Notes under the pieces: model-generated | Database searches by the model: none | What the model was told of the DNA's origin: nothing | The model's input: the letters and a program-made list of their open reading frames with translations, nothing else | Part shown: positions 42,014 to 51,465 of the stretch, in pieces | How the letters are laid out: each line of letters opens with the position of its first letter | Position numbering within the stretch: the first letter of the stretch is position 1 | NCBI GenBank assembly: GCA_007674295.1 | Contig: CM017463.1 | Span: 24,800 to 88,799, forward strand | DNA: 64,000 bases | Direction of reading: 5' to 3' | From: Antonospora locustae | Taxonomy: Eukaryota > Microsporidia | Made by a program: the position numbers and the translations under genes

Positions 42014-42604
42014 TTATTTGTTGCGAAGCACTCTTATGTTTCTCATTAAAAGAATGATGAAAACAACTATAGAGAAGAGGGTAAAGACTGAGCAAACCAA
42101 ACTAGGTATGGCAGCATTTCCGATAGCATCTGCGCTTGACCCGTGTGGAGGTGCGATTCCTCGTGCATAATTAGTTGCGCTAAAGCTTTTAATCTTTTCA
42201 GCAATTTCATGTAGATTTGTTAGAGATGCAATGATTGCCATCCAGATAAAGAAAGACAGCTGTATATATGAGCCTGAAAATATAAATATGTTGGCTATTC
42301 TAAAGATGCTGTCACCCAAAAACAAGTTGAAAATGAATGCAATGATGAGAATGGATAATGCACCCCAGAGTGTCTGCAGAAGGAGCGCAATCACCAAACT
42401 AGTTATTATCTCGAATTCGAAGTTGCCTCCAATTAGCGATGCAGCCAGAATAGTAATGAGAAAAACAAGGTAGTAAAAGCAAAGTGATTTGAAAAATAAC
42501 ATTCCGCTATCAGATCCACCAAGAGCTGAAATCGTCCTAAACATAAGCGATCTCGTAAAGCAGCCCAAGTATGTTACATTACCACTACTGTCTGAAGAGT
42601 TCAT
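42014..42604 (-). CDS. Four-helix membrane protein, paralogue of the 21115 gene
   Basis: 196 aa with a polar N-terminus and four hydrophobic segments (about residues 40-62, 68-98, 105-130 and 160-182), ending MRNIRVLRNK. A short Gly/Pro/Ser-rich loop lies between the last two helices. Landmarks are shared with the 21115 gene in the same order, including RSLMF, SD....FFK, FRI.N.F.FSG and the closing RNIR.LR.K. This establishes paralogy. The ATG has GACCTTTTC upstream, one step from the GACCCTTTAA before the HMG gene. Function is unknown; a Yip1-like vesicle protein is one possibility. Confidence 0.8.
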   Translation of the reverse strand: MNSSDSSGNVTYLGCFTRSLMFRTISALGGSDSGMLFFKSLCFYYLVFLITILAASLIGGNFEFEIITSLVIALLLQTLWGALSILIIAFIFNLFLGDSIFRIANIFIFSGSYIQLSFFIWMAIIASLTNLHEIAEKIKSFSATNYARGIAPPHGSSADAIGNAAIPSLVCSVFTLFSIVVFIILLMRNIRVLRNK

Positions 42605-43890
42605 GAAAAGGTCAACTCTTTTCTTTTTATTGTTTTAAAGCACGGTTTGTACCAACAGTAGCCATCTAAAATCTCCTTTATTAATTTCATAGTTATTCTG
42701 TACAATGGATCCAGTAATGTAACTTGTCCCTAATAAAAAGGGCTTTTGCAGCAAACGTCGCGTTTTGGAACATCTACAGAGAACGAAGTCATCTTATGAC
42801 GCCTTTTAGATGTCTTTATCCGCAGATCATGTGCATACGTAGTGCAGTGTTAGTTGCACTGAAGAGATTGTAAGAAAATATAACATGCAAGAGAAAAAAG
42901 GAATTTGCACAATATAATGGCGTAGTGTCATGAGATCATTGGCAACATAAGGGAGTCATGCAGGTTTCACTACACAAAGAACAGGACACGCATGCAATTC
43001 AATAAATTTTAAGTGAATAGTGATTTTCAGGGCCTACTGTACTGCAGAGCAAGTTTAGTTGATTTTGAAAGGCCTAGGCTTATATACTTGCAGCATGCAT
43101 CAGAGTCTTGGCGTTGTCATTCGCAAACAGAGAAGAAGGCTACGAGAGACAACAAACTAAATACCACCGCTAACGCGAGTGCAAAGCACACGTGAAACGC
43201 TTTGTACAAATTCCATAAAGTATGATTTTCTCAATAAAACTGTTATCTTAAAAGAGAATCTTTCAGGGCATTGTACGCAAGTTCATGCAAGAGAGAGTAA
43301 CACACCGTCGAGATTCACCGTGCCTCAACAGCAGGCCAGTGCTGGCGGCTGGGATTCCACGAGCACTGCATCCAGCCAACTACCCGATTGCGACGGTCGC
43401 CAACCACTGCTGGTCTGCCATGTGGCACTTGAAGGACCTACAGATCTTGACTGCAATAAGGCCGTCAGTAGTCTCCGCGGCTATTCAGAAGGTGATGCTG
43501 ATTTCGTGGTTCTTTTTAGGCGGCTATTAAACTGCAATTCTGGGCAGCCCACGGACATTCCTTGCATCTGGCAGCTCGTTACCAATCTCCCACTGTACGA
43601 AAGTTTCGTATGAAAAACACTGAAAGTGCTGCGTTACATGCATGCAGCCTTTGTGAATGCCAATGCTACGAGAAATGGACAGTTGCCCTGTTGTGAAAAA
43701 GTGTATATATTGGATGTCTTTATTGAGGAGCACTGCTCTCGCTGCCGTTCGGTCCAGCGCATCCATGTTTGTTGCTATTGACCACGCATCCGTCTCCTCG
43801 TTGGCTGTTGCCAGAAACAGTGCGACGCCTAACAAGTGTCTTCTCGACCGGCCTTTCGGGCACTACGTGTTGTGTTTTCTCTTTCGAGAG
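42605..43890. other. Intergenic region leading into the LRR array
   Basis: About 1.3 kb with no intact gene. It holds the second copy of a dispersed repeat at 43113-43254 and, at 43527-43835, a minus-strand frame. That frame contains the codons DALDRTAARAVLLNK, the same 3'-flank block seen behind the other large LRR genes. Confidence 0.6.
43113..43254 (+). repeat. Dispersed repeat, copy 2
   Basis: Same orientation as 6843-6985 and the same VVIR.Q.R.LR.TTN stop coding ending, followed by the same AT-rich tail. The first copy is in the AT-rich block and this one is at the edge of the LRR array. Confidence 0.75.
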
Positions 43891-45828
43891 CTATCTCTGT
43901 ATGCGACATCTGAGTCCTTCAAGATATCTCGAAAACTGCTCTTTTTGTATGCCACAACCAATTATGTTCAGCCTCTCAAGCCTTGTCATCTCTCCCACTG
44001 TCTTCCAGTCTCCTTCGTTTATATTTCTATTCCACGAAATATCCAGCTCCACAAGGTTCAGCTTGCACATATGCTGTGCGATCGTTCCTGCTTGCAGGTT
44101 GCAATCCCTTATGTTCAGGCACTCAAGCCTTGTCATCTCTCCCATTGTCTTCCAGTCCTCGTTGCCTAGGTTTCTGTTTGACGAGACATTCAGCTCTACG
44201 AGGTTGAACTTCTGCATATGCTGTGCGATCATTCCTGCTTGCAGGTTGCAATCACTTATGTTCAGGAACTCAAGCTTTTTCATTCCACCCACGGTCTTCC
44301 AGTCATCATCGCAAAGGTTTCTGTTCTCCGAAACATTCAACTTCACAAGATTTAGCTTCTGCATGTGCTCTGCAATCGCTCCTGCTTGTATGTCACAAAC
44401 GTTCGCGTACAGTATCTCAAGCCTTGTCATCTCTCCCACTGTCTTCCAGTCTTCGTTGCTTAGTCCACCGTTCCAAGAAACATTCAGTTCTACAAGATTG
44501 TTCTTCTGATTCTGCATGTACTTTGCAATTGTTCCTGGTTGTATGGTAAAGCAACATTTTATGTCCAGCATCTCAAGCCTTGTCATCTCTCCTATCGTCT
44601 TCCAATCTTCTTCACATAGGTTTCTGTTATATGAAACATCCAGCTCCACAAGATTCAGGTTCTGCATGTACTTTGCGATCCATCCTGCTTGTATGTCACA
44701 ACCACCTACTTTCAGCCTTTCAAGCCTTGTCATCTCTCCTATCGTCTTCCAATCTTCTTCACATAGGTTTCTGTTATATGAAATATACAGCTCTATGATA
44801 TTGTCCTGAAGTCCCTCCATGTGTTTTGCGATCGCTCCAGGCTCTACTTGCACGCACCATATACTTATTCTTGTCTCCAGAGCCTTGGAAATGATCCTCT
44901 CTACAATCTTTCTGTCACCTCGCCACAATTCCCCTATTTCCACTTCAACTATTATACACATCACTTCTATCAATATCTCTGCCATCTGCTGCACTTCAGT
45001 GTGTCTTCTGTAATCGTTTCTCATCTCTACTCTCAGTTTCCACTCTCCTGTCCTGCCTACTCTCTGCCCCCTCTCTTTCGGATTAATGCAACTCCAAAGG
45101 TCAAGTGTCTTTCTCTTCTCGTCCACTGTCAAACTCATTCCATGTTCTTTTGCAAACAATCCAAGAAGATGCTGCATGTACAACGAGAAGCTCTGTTGTT
45201 TTCTGCCATTCGCCACCATGCTTTCCCTAAATCTCTTGATGTCCCCTATTGCGGCCTCTTTCTTTGCACTCTTGTAATCATACATTGTCTTTCTCGCCAG
45301 TTTGCCATAGCATGCCTCTTTCCACTCCTTTCGTATGTTCAGATGCTCCATCAGATGCAGAATCTTCACCATGTCGTCTCCACCCACTATGTCCTTCTCC
45401 TTTTCAATCAGTATGTTGTATGCTTTTTCAAAGATCTTTCTGTCACATGCGATTTCCTGACATTCCCTACTCCACTCTGTTGCCGCCTTCATATAGTCAG
45501 ACACATACAGCATGTCGACTTTGCCAGTGCTCTGGTAGGCCATTGCATGCAGAATCATCTCCACTTCTTCGATCTTGATGTGGCCCCACAGTCTCTCTCC
45601 AAGCATTTCGACTGCCCTGTCAAACATACCACTTTCCCACCGAATCTTCATGTCGACTCTGTACATTTTCTCCTCGACTATGCCTTCCTTTTCGTCCGGA
45701 AACTTGATTTTATACTCTCTAGAGAGACTCATGGTGAGTGCACTCTCGTATGGAGGCGTGCTGCTGCTCTGTATGACAAGGCAACACAGCACATGCATTC
45801 CCATGCACACCATTCTCTGCAGATACAT
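43891..45828 (-). CDS. Large LRR family protein 1, 645 aa
   Basis: The start at 45828, directly after GCCC, begins with the family signal MYLQRMVCMGMHVLCCL. Next come two copies of a roughly 55-residue helical unit ending in ILHAM or ILHLM; the other four family members have three. A Lys/Glu-rich middle follows, then six double LRR units built on DWKTIGEMTRLERLKVGGC, each about 50 residues. The C-terminus is basic (RYLEGLRCRIQR). Structure suggests an exported scaffold protein; function and partners are unknown. The unit before the middle ends like the Skp1/BTB C-terminal helices (HLMEHLNIRKEWKEACYGKL), an inferred resemblance. Confidence 0.85.
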   Translation of the reverse strand: MYLQRMVCMGMHVLCCLVIQSSSTPPYESALTMSLSREYKIKFPDEKEGIVEEKMYRVDMKIRWESGMFDRAVEMLGERLWGHIKIEEVEMILHAMAYQSTGKVDMLYVSDYMKAATEWSRECQEIACDRKIFEKAYNILIEKEKDIVGGDDMVKILHLMEHLNIRKEWKEACYGKLARKTMYDYKSAKKEAAIGDIKRFRESMVANGRKQQSFSLYMQHLLGLFAKEHGMSLTVDEKRKTLDLWSCINPKERGQRVGRTGEWKLRVEMRNDYRRHTEVQQMAEILIEVMCIIVEVEIGELWRGDRKIVERIISKALETRISIWCVQVEPGAIAKHMEGLQDNIIELYISYNRNLCEEDWKTIGEMTRLERLKVGGCDIQAGWIAKYMQNLNLVELDVSYNRNLCEEDWKTIGEMTRLEMLDIKCCFTIQPGTIAKYMQNQKNNLVELNVSWNGGLSNEDWKTVGEMTRLEILYANVCDIQAGAIAEHMQKLNLVKLNVSENRNLCDDDWKTVGGMKKLEFLNISDCNLQAGMIAQHMQKFNLVELNVSSNRNLGNEDWKTMGEMTRLECLNIRDCNLQAGTIAQHMCKLNLVELDISWNRNINEGDWKTVGEMTRLERLNIIGCGIQKEQFSRYLEGLRCRIQR

Positions 45829-46005
45829 GGGCTTTTTTTTTATCGCCTGTAAATGCGATGAAGGTGCTGTCACTTCATTCGTGCCCACACCTGCACAGGC
45901 TCGATGATGTACCTAGCAGTGCTGTCACTCTTTTAGACGCAGACTGACAGGGTGTGCAGGTAATTTGTGCTCGAATGTGATGGATGTAGAAAGACCTTTA
46001 TTTGT

Positions 46006-46330
46006 TCATCTGCCTGATGCTGCTGTGCACGTGTCCATGTCATTTCGTGTGTCTTCCTTTTCCATCTCTCTAAGCCTGCTGTGTGCCTGCTGATCTCTCC
46101 TAGCCGACCGTGTCATGACCTCTTTCTTCATACGCTCTTCTTTCGTTGTTCTGTGCACCGGACCAGAATGTCCTTGACGTCCTTTTCACTGATTCTCTCT
46201 GGGCTCATATGCACTGTGTCTCTCTCCTGCATACTCTTCTCGCCCAGCCTTCTCGTGTCCTTGTTGATCTCCTAGGCCACCTTCCCTATTCTTCCAAGGA
46301 ATGCGGTATGTGAGTGAGAAGAATGTTTTG
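46006..46330 (-). pseudogene. Remnant of the TAASGR-tail gene family, copy 3
   Basis: Reads on minus as a degraded version of the gene at 54683-55350. A fragment resembling TLSYVIRKM (here SLTYRIPWK) is followed, after the same internal deletion seen in the 59618 copy (GLGDQQGHEKAGREEYA), by a frameshifted middle. The end reads DTRNDMDTCTAASGR and a stop at 46006. No continuous frame remains. Confidence 0.7.
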
Positions 46331-46870
46331 TCAAGAAACCATGTCGAGGCGACAGGTAAGCCGAGTCGCAGACACGATGCGAAGAGAACGGGCCACAAGT
46401 TCAGGTAGCAGGACGATGTTCTCTGCAAAGTGCACAGAATACACGAGGAGGCCGCTAGGCTGGAAAGAGAGACATGCACTGGCACCTCGCACGGACACTG
46501 CCATGACAACACGCGGCTCAAAGCTGCAGACAATGGGTCACAATATGCGTCTGCAGAGCCGGTGCAACAAGACGGGACAGAGTGCATTCAGATACTCGTG
46601 TGACTCTGCCTGAGCGGTCTCTGTCTGACGTGCAATCCTTTGGCTGTGTGAAAAGAGATATATAGGCTGCGTTTATTAGGGCTCTGGTTTAGCTGCCACT
46701 CGGTCCAGCGCATCCATGCCTGCTGTTGGCCACGCATCTCCTCCTCGCTGGCGGTTGTCGCCAGCTACAGACACAGAGCAACATCCAGACACTTGGCTGA
46801 TGCCACACAATGCCTTCTCGAACGGCTGTCCTGGCATCACTTATTGCATTTTGTCTTTTGACATGCTATC
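46331..46870. other. Degraded spacer between LRR genes 1 and 2
   Basis: Contains frames on both strands with no recognisable content. Near 46690 it holds the sequence found behind other large LRR genes (CGGTCCAGCGCATCC). Confidence 0.5.
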
Positions 46871-48448
46871 TTAGTATATGCGATCCCTGAGTCTTGCAAA
46901 GTATCTCGAAAACTGCTCTTCTTGTATCTTACAGCCCCTTGTATTCAGCCTCTTAAGCTTTGTCATTCTTCCTATTGTTATCCAATCTATTTCGATCAGG
47001 TTTTCGTATTCTGAAACATTCAGCTCCACAAGGTCCAGCTTCTGCATGTGCTTTGCGATGCTTCCTGCTTGAAGATTACAACGACTCATGTTCAGTCTCT
47101 TGATACTTGTTATCTCTCCTATTGTCTTCCAGTCTTTGTCGCTTAGATGGTTTTCTGAAACACCCAGCTCCACGACATTGTTCTTCAGCTTCCGCATGTG
47201 CTGTGCGATCGCTCCTGGCTCTACTTTACTGCTCTTTATTCTCAGCTCCGTCTTCTTTGCCTTGGAAATGATCCTCTCCACCATTATCTTGTCTTCTGGC
47301 TTCCACTCCTCTACGTCCACCCTGACTGCTGTGTCCATCACCTCCATCAGCACCTCTGCCACTCGCTGCACCTCTGTCTGTCTTCTGTACTCGTCGCTCA
47401 CCTCCAATCTCAGCTCCCAGTCTTCTGTTCTGTTCTCTCTCTGCTCTTTCTTGCTATTAGTGCGCCAAAGATCGAGTGTCTTTCTCTTCTCGTCCACCGT
47501 CAAACGCATTCCGTGCTCCTCTGCATACAGCCTCAGAAGGTGCTGCGTGTACAGCAAGAAGCTTTGTGGCTTTATGTTCTCTTTCACCGCTTTTTCCCTG
47601 AACTTCTTGATGTACTCTACTGCTGTCTCTTTGCAGTCATCTGTTGTCTTTCTTTCCACATGCAGCCCCAGAAGATTCTGCACATGCGACAACAAAAATT
47701 TCCATAGCATTGCTGCTTTCTTTATGAACATCTCGATGGATCCTGCTGCCTCTTTGTAGTCTTCCATTGTCTTTCTTGCCAGCTTGCCATAGCACGCCTC
47801 TTCCCACTCCTTTTGTATGCCCAGATAATCCATCAGATGCACAATCTCCACTATCTCGTCTGCATTCACTTTGTACTGTTCCTTTCCGACCAGTATGCTG
47901 TATGCCTTATCAAAGATCTCTATGTCCCACGCGATCTCGTAACTCCCCCCGCTATGCTTTGCTACTGCCTCCATATAGCCAGACACCTGCAGAATGTCGA
48001 TTTTGTCTGTGCTCTGGTAGGCCATTGCATGCAGAATCGCCTCCATCTCCTCAGCATTGACGTTGCTCTGCAGTCTTCCTCCATGAGTTCGGACTGCCCT
48101 GTCAAACACCTCTCTGTTCCATAGAATCTCCGCTGCACCTCTTGTGTCGTGCATGTGTGCACTCTCTGTGTCTGTGCTCTGACCGGCCATTGCTCTCAGA
48201 ATCGCCTTCATCTTCTCAGCATCGATACAGCTCTGCACTCCTCCAAGCATCTCGACTGCCCTGCCAAATGCCTCTCTGTCCCACCGAACACGCATGTCGA
48301 ATCTGTATCTTTTCTCCTCAACAAATTCTCCGTTATCGTCCAAAAACTTGACTGCACGCTCGTTGGAGATGCACACTGTGAGTGCACTCTCGTCAGGTTG
48401 CGCGCTGCTGTCTCTTGTGCCGAGGCAACACAGCACATGCATTCCCAT
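46871..48448 (-). CDS. Large LRR family protein 2, shortest LRR part
   Basis: 525 aa from the ATG at 48448. In the other family members the start is ATG TAT CTG CAG; here the aligned codons are AGA CAT CTG CAG, so the usual ATG is gone. The first in-frame ATG is internal (MGMHVLCCLG), shortening the signal-peptide-like leader. Three helical units follow (RWDREAFGRAVEMLG, NREVFDRAVRTHGG, DIEIFDKAYSILVG), then an expanded Lys/Glu-rich middle with two VERKT/DEKRKT-type segments. Only two double LRRs are present (DKDWKTIGEI and EIDWITIGRM). It may be a weakly expressed or dying member. Confidence 0.75.
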   Translation of the reverse strand: MGMHVLCCLGTRDSSAQPDESALTVCISNERAVKFLDDNGEFVEEKRYRFDMRVRWDREAFGRAVEMLGGVQSCIDAEKMKAILRAMAGQSTDTESAHMHDTRGAAEILWNREVFDRAVRTHGGRLQSNVNAEEMEAILHAMAYQSTDKIDILQVSGYMEAVAKHSGGSYEIAWDIEIFDKAYSILVGKEQYKVNADEIVEIVHLMDYLGIQKEWEEACYGKLARKTMEDYKEAAGSIEMFIKKAAMLWKFLLSHVQNLLGLHVERKTTDDCKETAVEYIKKFREKAVKENIKPQSFLLYTQHLLRLYAEEHGMRLTVDEKRKTLDLWRTNSKKEQRENRTEDWELRLEVSDEYRRQTEVQRVAEVLMEVMDTAVRVDVEEWKPEDKIMVERIISKAKKTELRIKSSKVEPGAIAQHMRKLKNNVVELGVSENHLSDKDWKTIGEITSIKRLNMSRCNLQAGSIAKHMQKLDLVELNVSEYENLIEIDWITIGRMTKLKRLNTRGCKIQEEQFSRYFARLRDRIY

Positions 48449-48611
48449 GCATACCGTCCTCTGCAGATGTCTTGCCACACAAAAAAGGCTGGGCTTTGCG
48501 AAAACAGCACATAGGTGCTCTTCGGTGTTTTTGAGGGCCCCTTTGCACGTCCATGTCGTCTGTCTAACAGACTGCTTTCCGCACCAGACACAACCAGACT
48601 CCTCATTCCAG

Positions 48612-50399
48612 TTATCTTTCTATGTGACATCTGTGTCCTCGAAGATGTCTCGAAAACTGCTCTTCTTGTATGCAACAGCCACTTATGTTCAGCCACTCAA
48701 GCCTTGTCATCTCTCCCACTGTCTTCCAGTCTTTGTCGCTCAGGTTTCTGTTCTCAGAGACATCCAGCTCCACTAGATTGTTCTTCAGACTCTGCATGTA
48801 CTGTGCGATCGTTCCTGCTTCTACGTCACAACCACTTATGTTAAGTCTCTCAAGGCCTGTCATCTCTCCCACTGTCTTCCAGTCTTCGTCGCTTAGGCAT
48901 ATGTTCCATGAAACATCCAGCTCCACAAGTTTATTCTTCAGCTTCTGCATGTAATATCCGATCGTTCCCGATTTGTTACAATTCGTCATCTTCAGCGTCT
49001 CAAGCCTTTCCATCTCTCCCACTGTCTCCCAGTCTTTGCCGCTTATATAGTTTCGTGAAACATCTAGCCCTATTATATTTTCCTTAAGACACTCCATATG
49101 CTTTGCAATCTCTTCTGGCTTTAATTTACTGCACTTTATTCTCAATCCAGTCTTTTTTGCCTTGCATACGATCCTCTCCACCATTTGCTTGTCTTCTGGC
49201 CTATATGCCCTTACATCCATCTCGACTGATATGTCCTTCGTCTCCATCAGCACCTCCACCAGTCGCTGCACTTCTCTCTGTCTTCTGTACTCCTCGCTCA
49301 CCTCCACTCTCAGCATCCAGTCTTCTGTCCCGTTCTCTCTTCGATCTTTATTGCTATGACTGCGCCGAAGATCGAGTGTCTTTCTCTTCTCGTCCACTGT
49401 CAAATGCATTCCGTGCTCCTCTGCATACAGTCTCAGAAGGTGTTGTGTGTACAAAAAGGTGTTGTCTGTCTTGTTGGGATCTGCCACAAGCTCTTTTCCG
49501 ATCTCCTCAATGTCTCCTATTGCTGCATCTTTGTCGTCTTCCTTTGTCTTTCTTTTCACAGACAGTCGTCGAAGATTCTGCATGCATAACAAGAAGATGT
49601 TCCATAGCCTTCTGCCCACTGACTTTTCTTTTTTTCTGGACACCCTGATCTCTTCTATTGCTGATTTCTGCCTTGCTCTCTTGTGGTCTTCCATTGTCTT
49701 TCTTGCCAGCTTGTCATAGCACGCCCATTCCCACTCTTTTCGTATGCCCAGGTAATCCATCACATGCAGAATATCCACAATGTCGTCTGCATTCATTTTG
49801 TCCTGCTCCTTTCCCATCATTATGCTGTATGTCTTATCAAAGATCTCTGCGTCCCATGTGATCTCGTAACTCCCCCCGCTATGCTTTGCTACTGCCTCCA
49901 TGTACTCAGACACATGCAGAATGTCGACTTTCCCTGTGCTCTGGTATGCCATTGCATGCAGAATCGCCTCCACCTCCTCAGCATTGACGTTGCTCTGCAG
50001 TCTTCCCCCAAGCATATCGATTGCCCCTGCGAACGTGTCTCTGTTCCACTGAACCTCCACTGCACTTCCTGAACTCTGCACGTCTGCTCTCTCTGTGTCT
50101 GTGCTCTGATCAGCCATTGCTCTCAGAATCGTCTCTACCCTTTCGGCACTTACATGGCTCTGCTGTCCTCCAAGCATCTTAACTGCCCTGCCTAACACAT
50201 CTCTGTCCCACCGAACACACATGTCGACTCTGTATGTTTTCTTCGCGATCGCATTTCTCTTCTCGTCCATAAACTTGACTTCATACTCGTTGGAGAGGTG
50301 CACGGTGAGTGCACTCTCGTCTGGATGCATGCTGATGTTCTGTGTGCCGAGGCAACACAGCACGTACATTCCCATACACACCATTCTCTGCAGATACAT
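48612..50399 (-). CDS. Large LRR family protein 3
   Basis: 595 aa from the ATG aligned with the family start (MYLQRMVCMGMYVLCCLG). Another ATG 15 bases upstream is also open. The leader is followed by three helical units (RWDRDVLGRAVKMLGG, NRDTFAGAIDMLGG, DAEIFDKTYSIMMG), the third ending in the Skp1-like LHVMDYLGIRKEWEWACYDK. A Lys-rich middle is almost identical to that of the plus-strand gene at 60068. Three double LRR units close the protein. The base before the start is T (TCCATG), where other members have CCCATG. Confidence 0.82.
   Translation of the reverse strand: MYLQRMVCMGMYVLCCLGTQNISMHPDESALTVHLSNEYEVKFMDEKRNAIAKKTYRVDMCVRWDRDVLGRAVKMLGGQQSHVSAERVETILRAMADQSTDTERADVQSSGSAVEVQWNRDTFAGAIDMLGGRLQSNVNAEEVEAILHAMAYQSTGKVDILHVSEYMEAVAKHSGGSYEITWDAEIFDKTYSIMMGKEQDKMNADDIVDILHVMDYLGIRKEWEWACYDKLARKTMEDHKRARQKSAIEEIRVSRKKEKSVGRRLWNIFLLCMQNLRRLSVKRKTKEDDKDAAIGDIEEIGKELVADPNKTDNTFLYTQHLLRLYAEEHGMHLTVDEKRKTLDLRRSHSNKDRRENGTEDWMLRVEVSEEYRRQREVQRLVEVLMETKDISVEMDVRAYRPEDKQMVERIVCKAKKTGLRIKCSKLKPEEIAKHMECLKENIIGLDVSRNYISGKDWETVGEMERLETLKMTNCNKSGTIGYYMQKLKNKLVELDVSWNICLSDEDWKTVGEMTGLERLNISGCDVEAGTIAQYMQSLKNNLVELDVSENRNLSDKDWKTVGEMTRLEWLNISGCCIQEEQFSRHLRGHRCHIER
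49400..49790 (-). repeat. Near-identical segment shared with LRR gene 5
   Basis: The encoded segment from CYDKLARKTMEDHKRARQKS to HLTVDEKRKT is almost the same protein as 60690-61090 on the opposite strand. Flanking parts of the genes are more divergent, indicating gene conversion or exchange between inverted copies. Confidence 0.75.
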
Positions 50400-50422
50400 G
50401 GACTCTTTCTCCATAGTCAGTA

Positions 50423-50640
50423 TGTGGTGAAGACGCTGTCGTTGTGTGCTGTCACTTCATTCGTGCACTCATTTCCACAGACTTGATGACGTACCTAGCA
50501 GCGCTGTCATTCTTTGGACTGAAGATTGACAGGGTATGCTGGTGACTCGCGCTCGAATGTGACGGATGTAGAAAGACCTTTATTTGCTCATCTGCCTGAT
50601 GCTGCTGTGCTTGTGCCCATGCCATTTCGTGTGTCTTCCT
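50423..50640 (-). repeat. TAASGR-tail plus promoter cassette, copy B
   Basis: Near-identical to 54518-54735 at an offset of 4095 bases. It spans the last codons of a TAASGR-ending gene, its stop, an AATAAAGG polyadenylation-like signal, and the promoter of the next large LRR gene. Confidence 0.85.
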
Positions 50641-51235
50641 TCTCTATCTTGCTCTGAGAGAGAACGACTCTGTGTCCGAGCCGCTCACAGAGATCTCGCC
50701 ACCCAAGAGTGTCACCCTCGCCGCGCTCCACAAGGGGATTGTTTCTGAGATCGAGCATCATGATTCTTGAAAGACCCGCTATTGTGTGCGGGAGCGAAGT
50801 GAGTTGATTGTTTCTAAGGTCAAGCACACGCAGCATCGACAGGTTGCCTATGCTCTCTGGGAGTGCTTTCAGCTGATTGCGTCTAAGACAAAGGTCTTTC
50901 AGCATAGACAGATGTCCTATTGTCTCTGGAAGTGCTGTCAGTTGGTTGTTATCAAGATAAAGCTTCTGCAGCGCTGAAAGACCTCCTATGCTCTCCGGAA
51001 GTGCTGTCAGCTGGTTATTATCAAGACAAAGCTCCTTCAATCTCTTCAGACGTCCTATTGCCTCGGGAAGTTCTGTCAGCTGGTTGCCACTGAGATCAAG
51101 CTCCTCCAAGTCCTTGGCTTCAAACACCTCTCTTGGTATCTCTCGAAGCCATCTTCCTCTGTAGTTAAGCCTCGTTCCTGCCACTACAAGCATTTGCACC
51201 AGTGCAAGTGCGACACATGCTGCATTTCTGATCAT
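50588..51235 (-). CDS. Small LRR protein with TAASGR tail (chimeric)
   Basis: 215 aa. Signal-peptide-like MIRNAACVALALVQMLVVAG is followed by RLNYRGRWLREIPREVFEAK and six 23-residue LRRs of the SHOC2/plant intracellular type (LDLSGNQLTELPEAIGRLKR). The C-terminus ends IEKEDTRNGMGTSTAASGR. That tail belongs to a different gene family, seen intact behind its own domain at 54683. The small LRR gene at 55486 has an unrelated end. The junction lies at the shared bases AGATAGAGAAGGAA. It looks like a deletion fusion. ACCC precedes the ATG directly. Confidence 0.82.
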   Translation of the reverse strand: MIRNAACVALALVQMLVVAGTRLNYRGRWLREIPREVFEAKDLEELDLSGNQLTELPEAIGRLKRLKELCLDNNQLTALPESIGGLSALQKLYLDNNQLTALPETIGHLSMLKDLCLRRNQLKALPESIGNLSMLRVLDLRNNQLTSLPHTIAGLSRIMMLDLRNNPLVERGEGDTLGWRDLCERLGHRVVLSQSKIEKEDTRNGMGTSTAASGR

Positions 51236-51465
51236 GGGTATATACTTCGTTCTCTTGATTACTTGTCATGACAGAAACGTATAGAATTGAGATCTGATGA
51301 CAGATCCGCTGTCTTGTGTCAAGGAAAAGAAAGTCCTCTGGTGTCGAAAAACAAACCACCGCGAACTCTAGTGCAACGGCACAGTGTGGGCTGTGACCCT
51401 GTGATGCCTTGAGATGGTTCTCCAGTTTGGAAATGTTATAGTGCTGTTGCAACGTGTCGCTGCAC
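51236..51465 (-). promoter_or_regulatory. Conserved upstream block of small LRR gene, copy A
   Basis: Near-identical to 56668-56897 and, inverted, to 63602-63841. Reads on minus toward the ATG with CCC at the end. It contains an open upstream frame (residues MQQHYNISKLENHLKASQGH onward, ending in MTSNQENE then another frame) that runs into the gene in a different phase. Whether it is promoter, 5' UTR or a translated leader is not known. Confidence 0.7.

Noticed and set aside
42770..42830. ACAGAGA box with a small hairpin resembling U6 snRNA
   Set aside because: The invariant AGC triad and the rest of the U6 core are missing (AGT follows), so it is probably coincidence.
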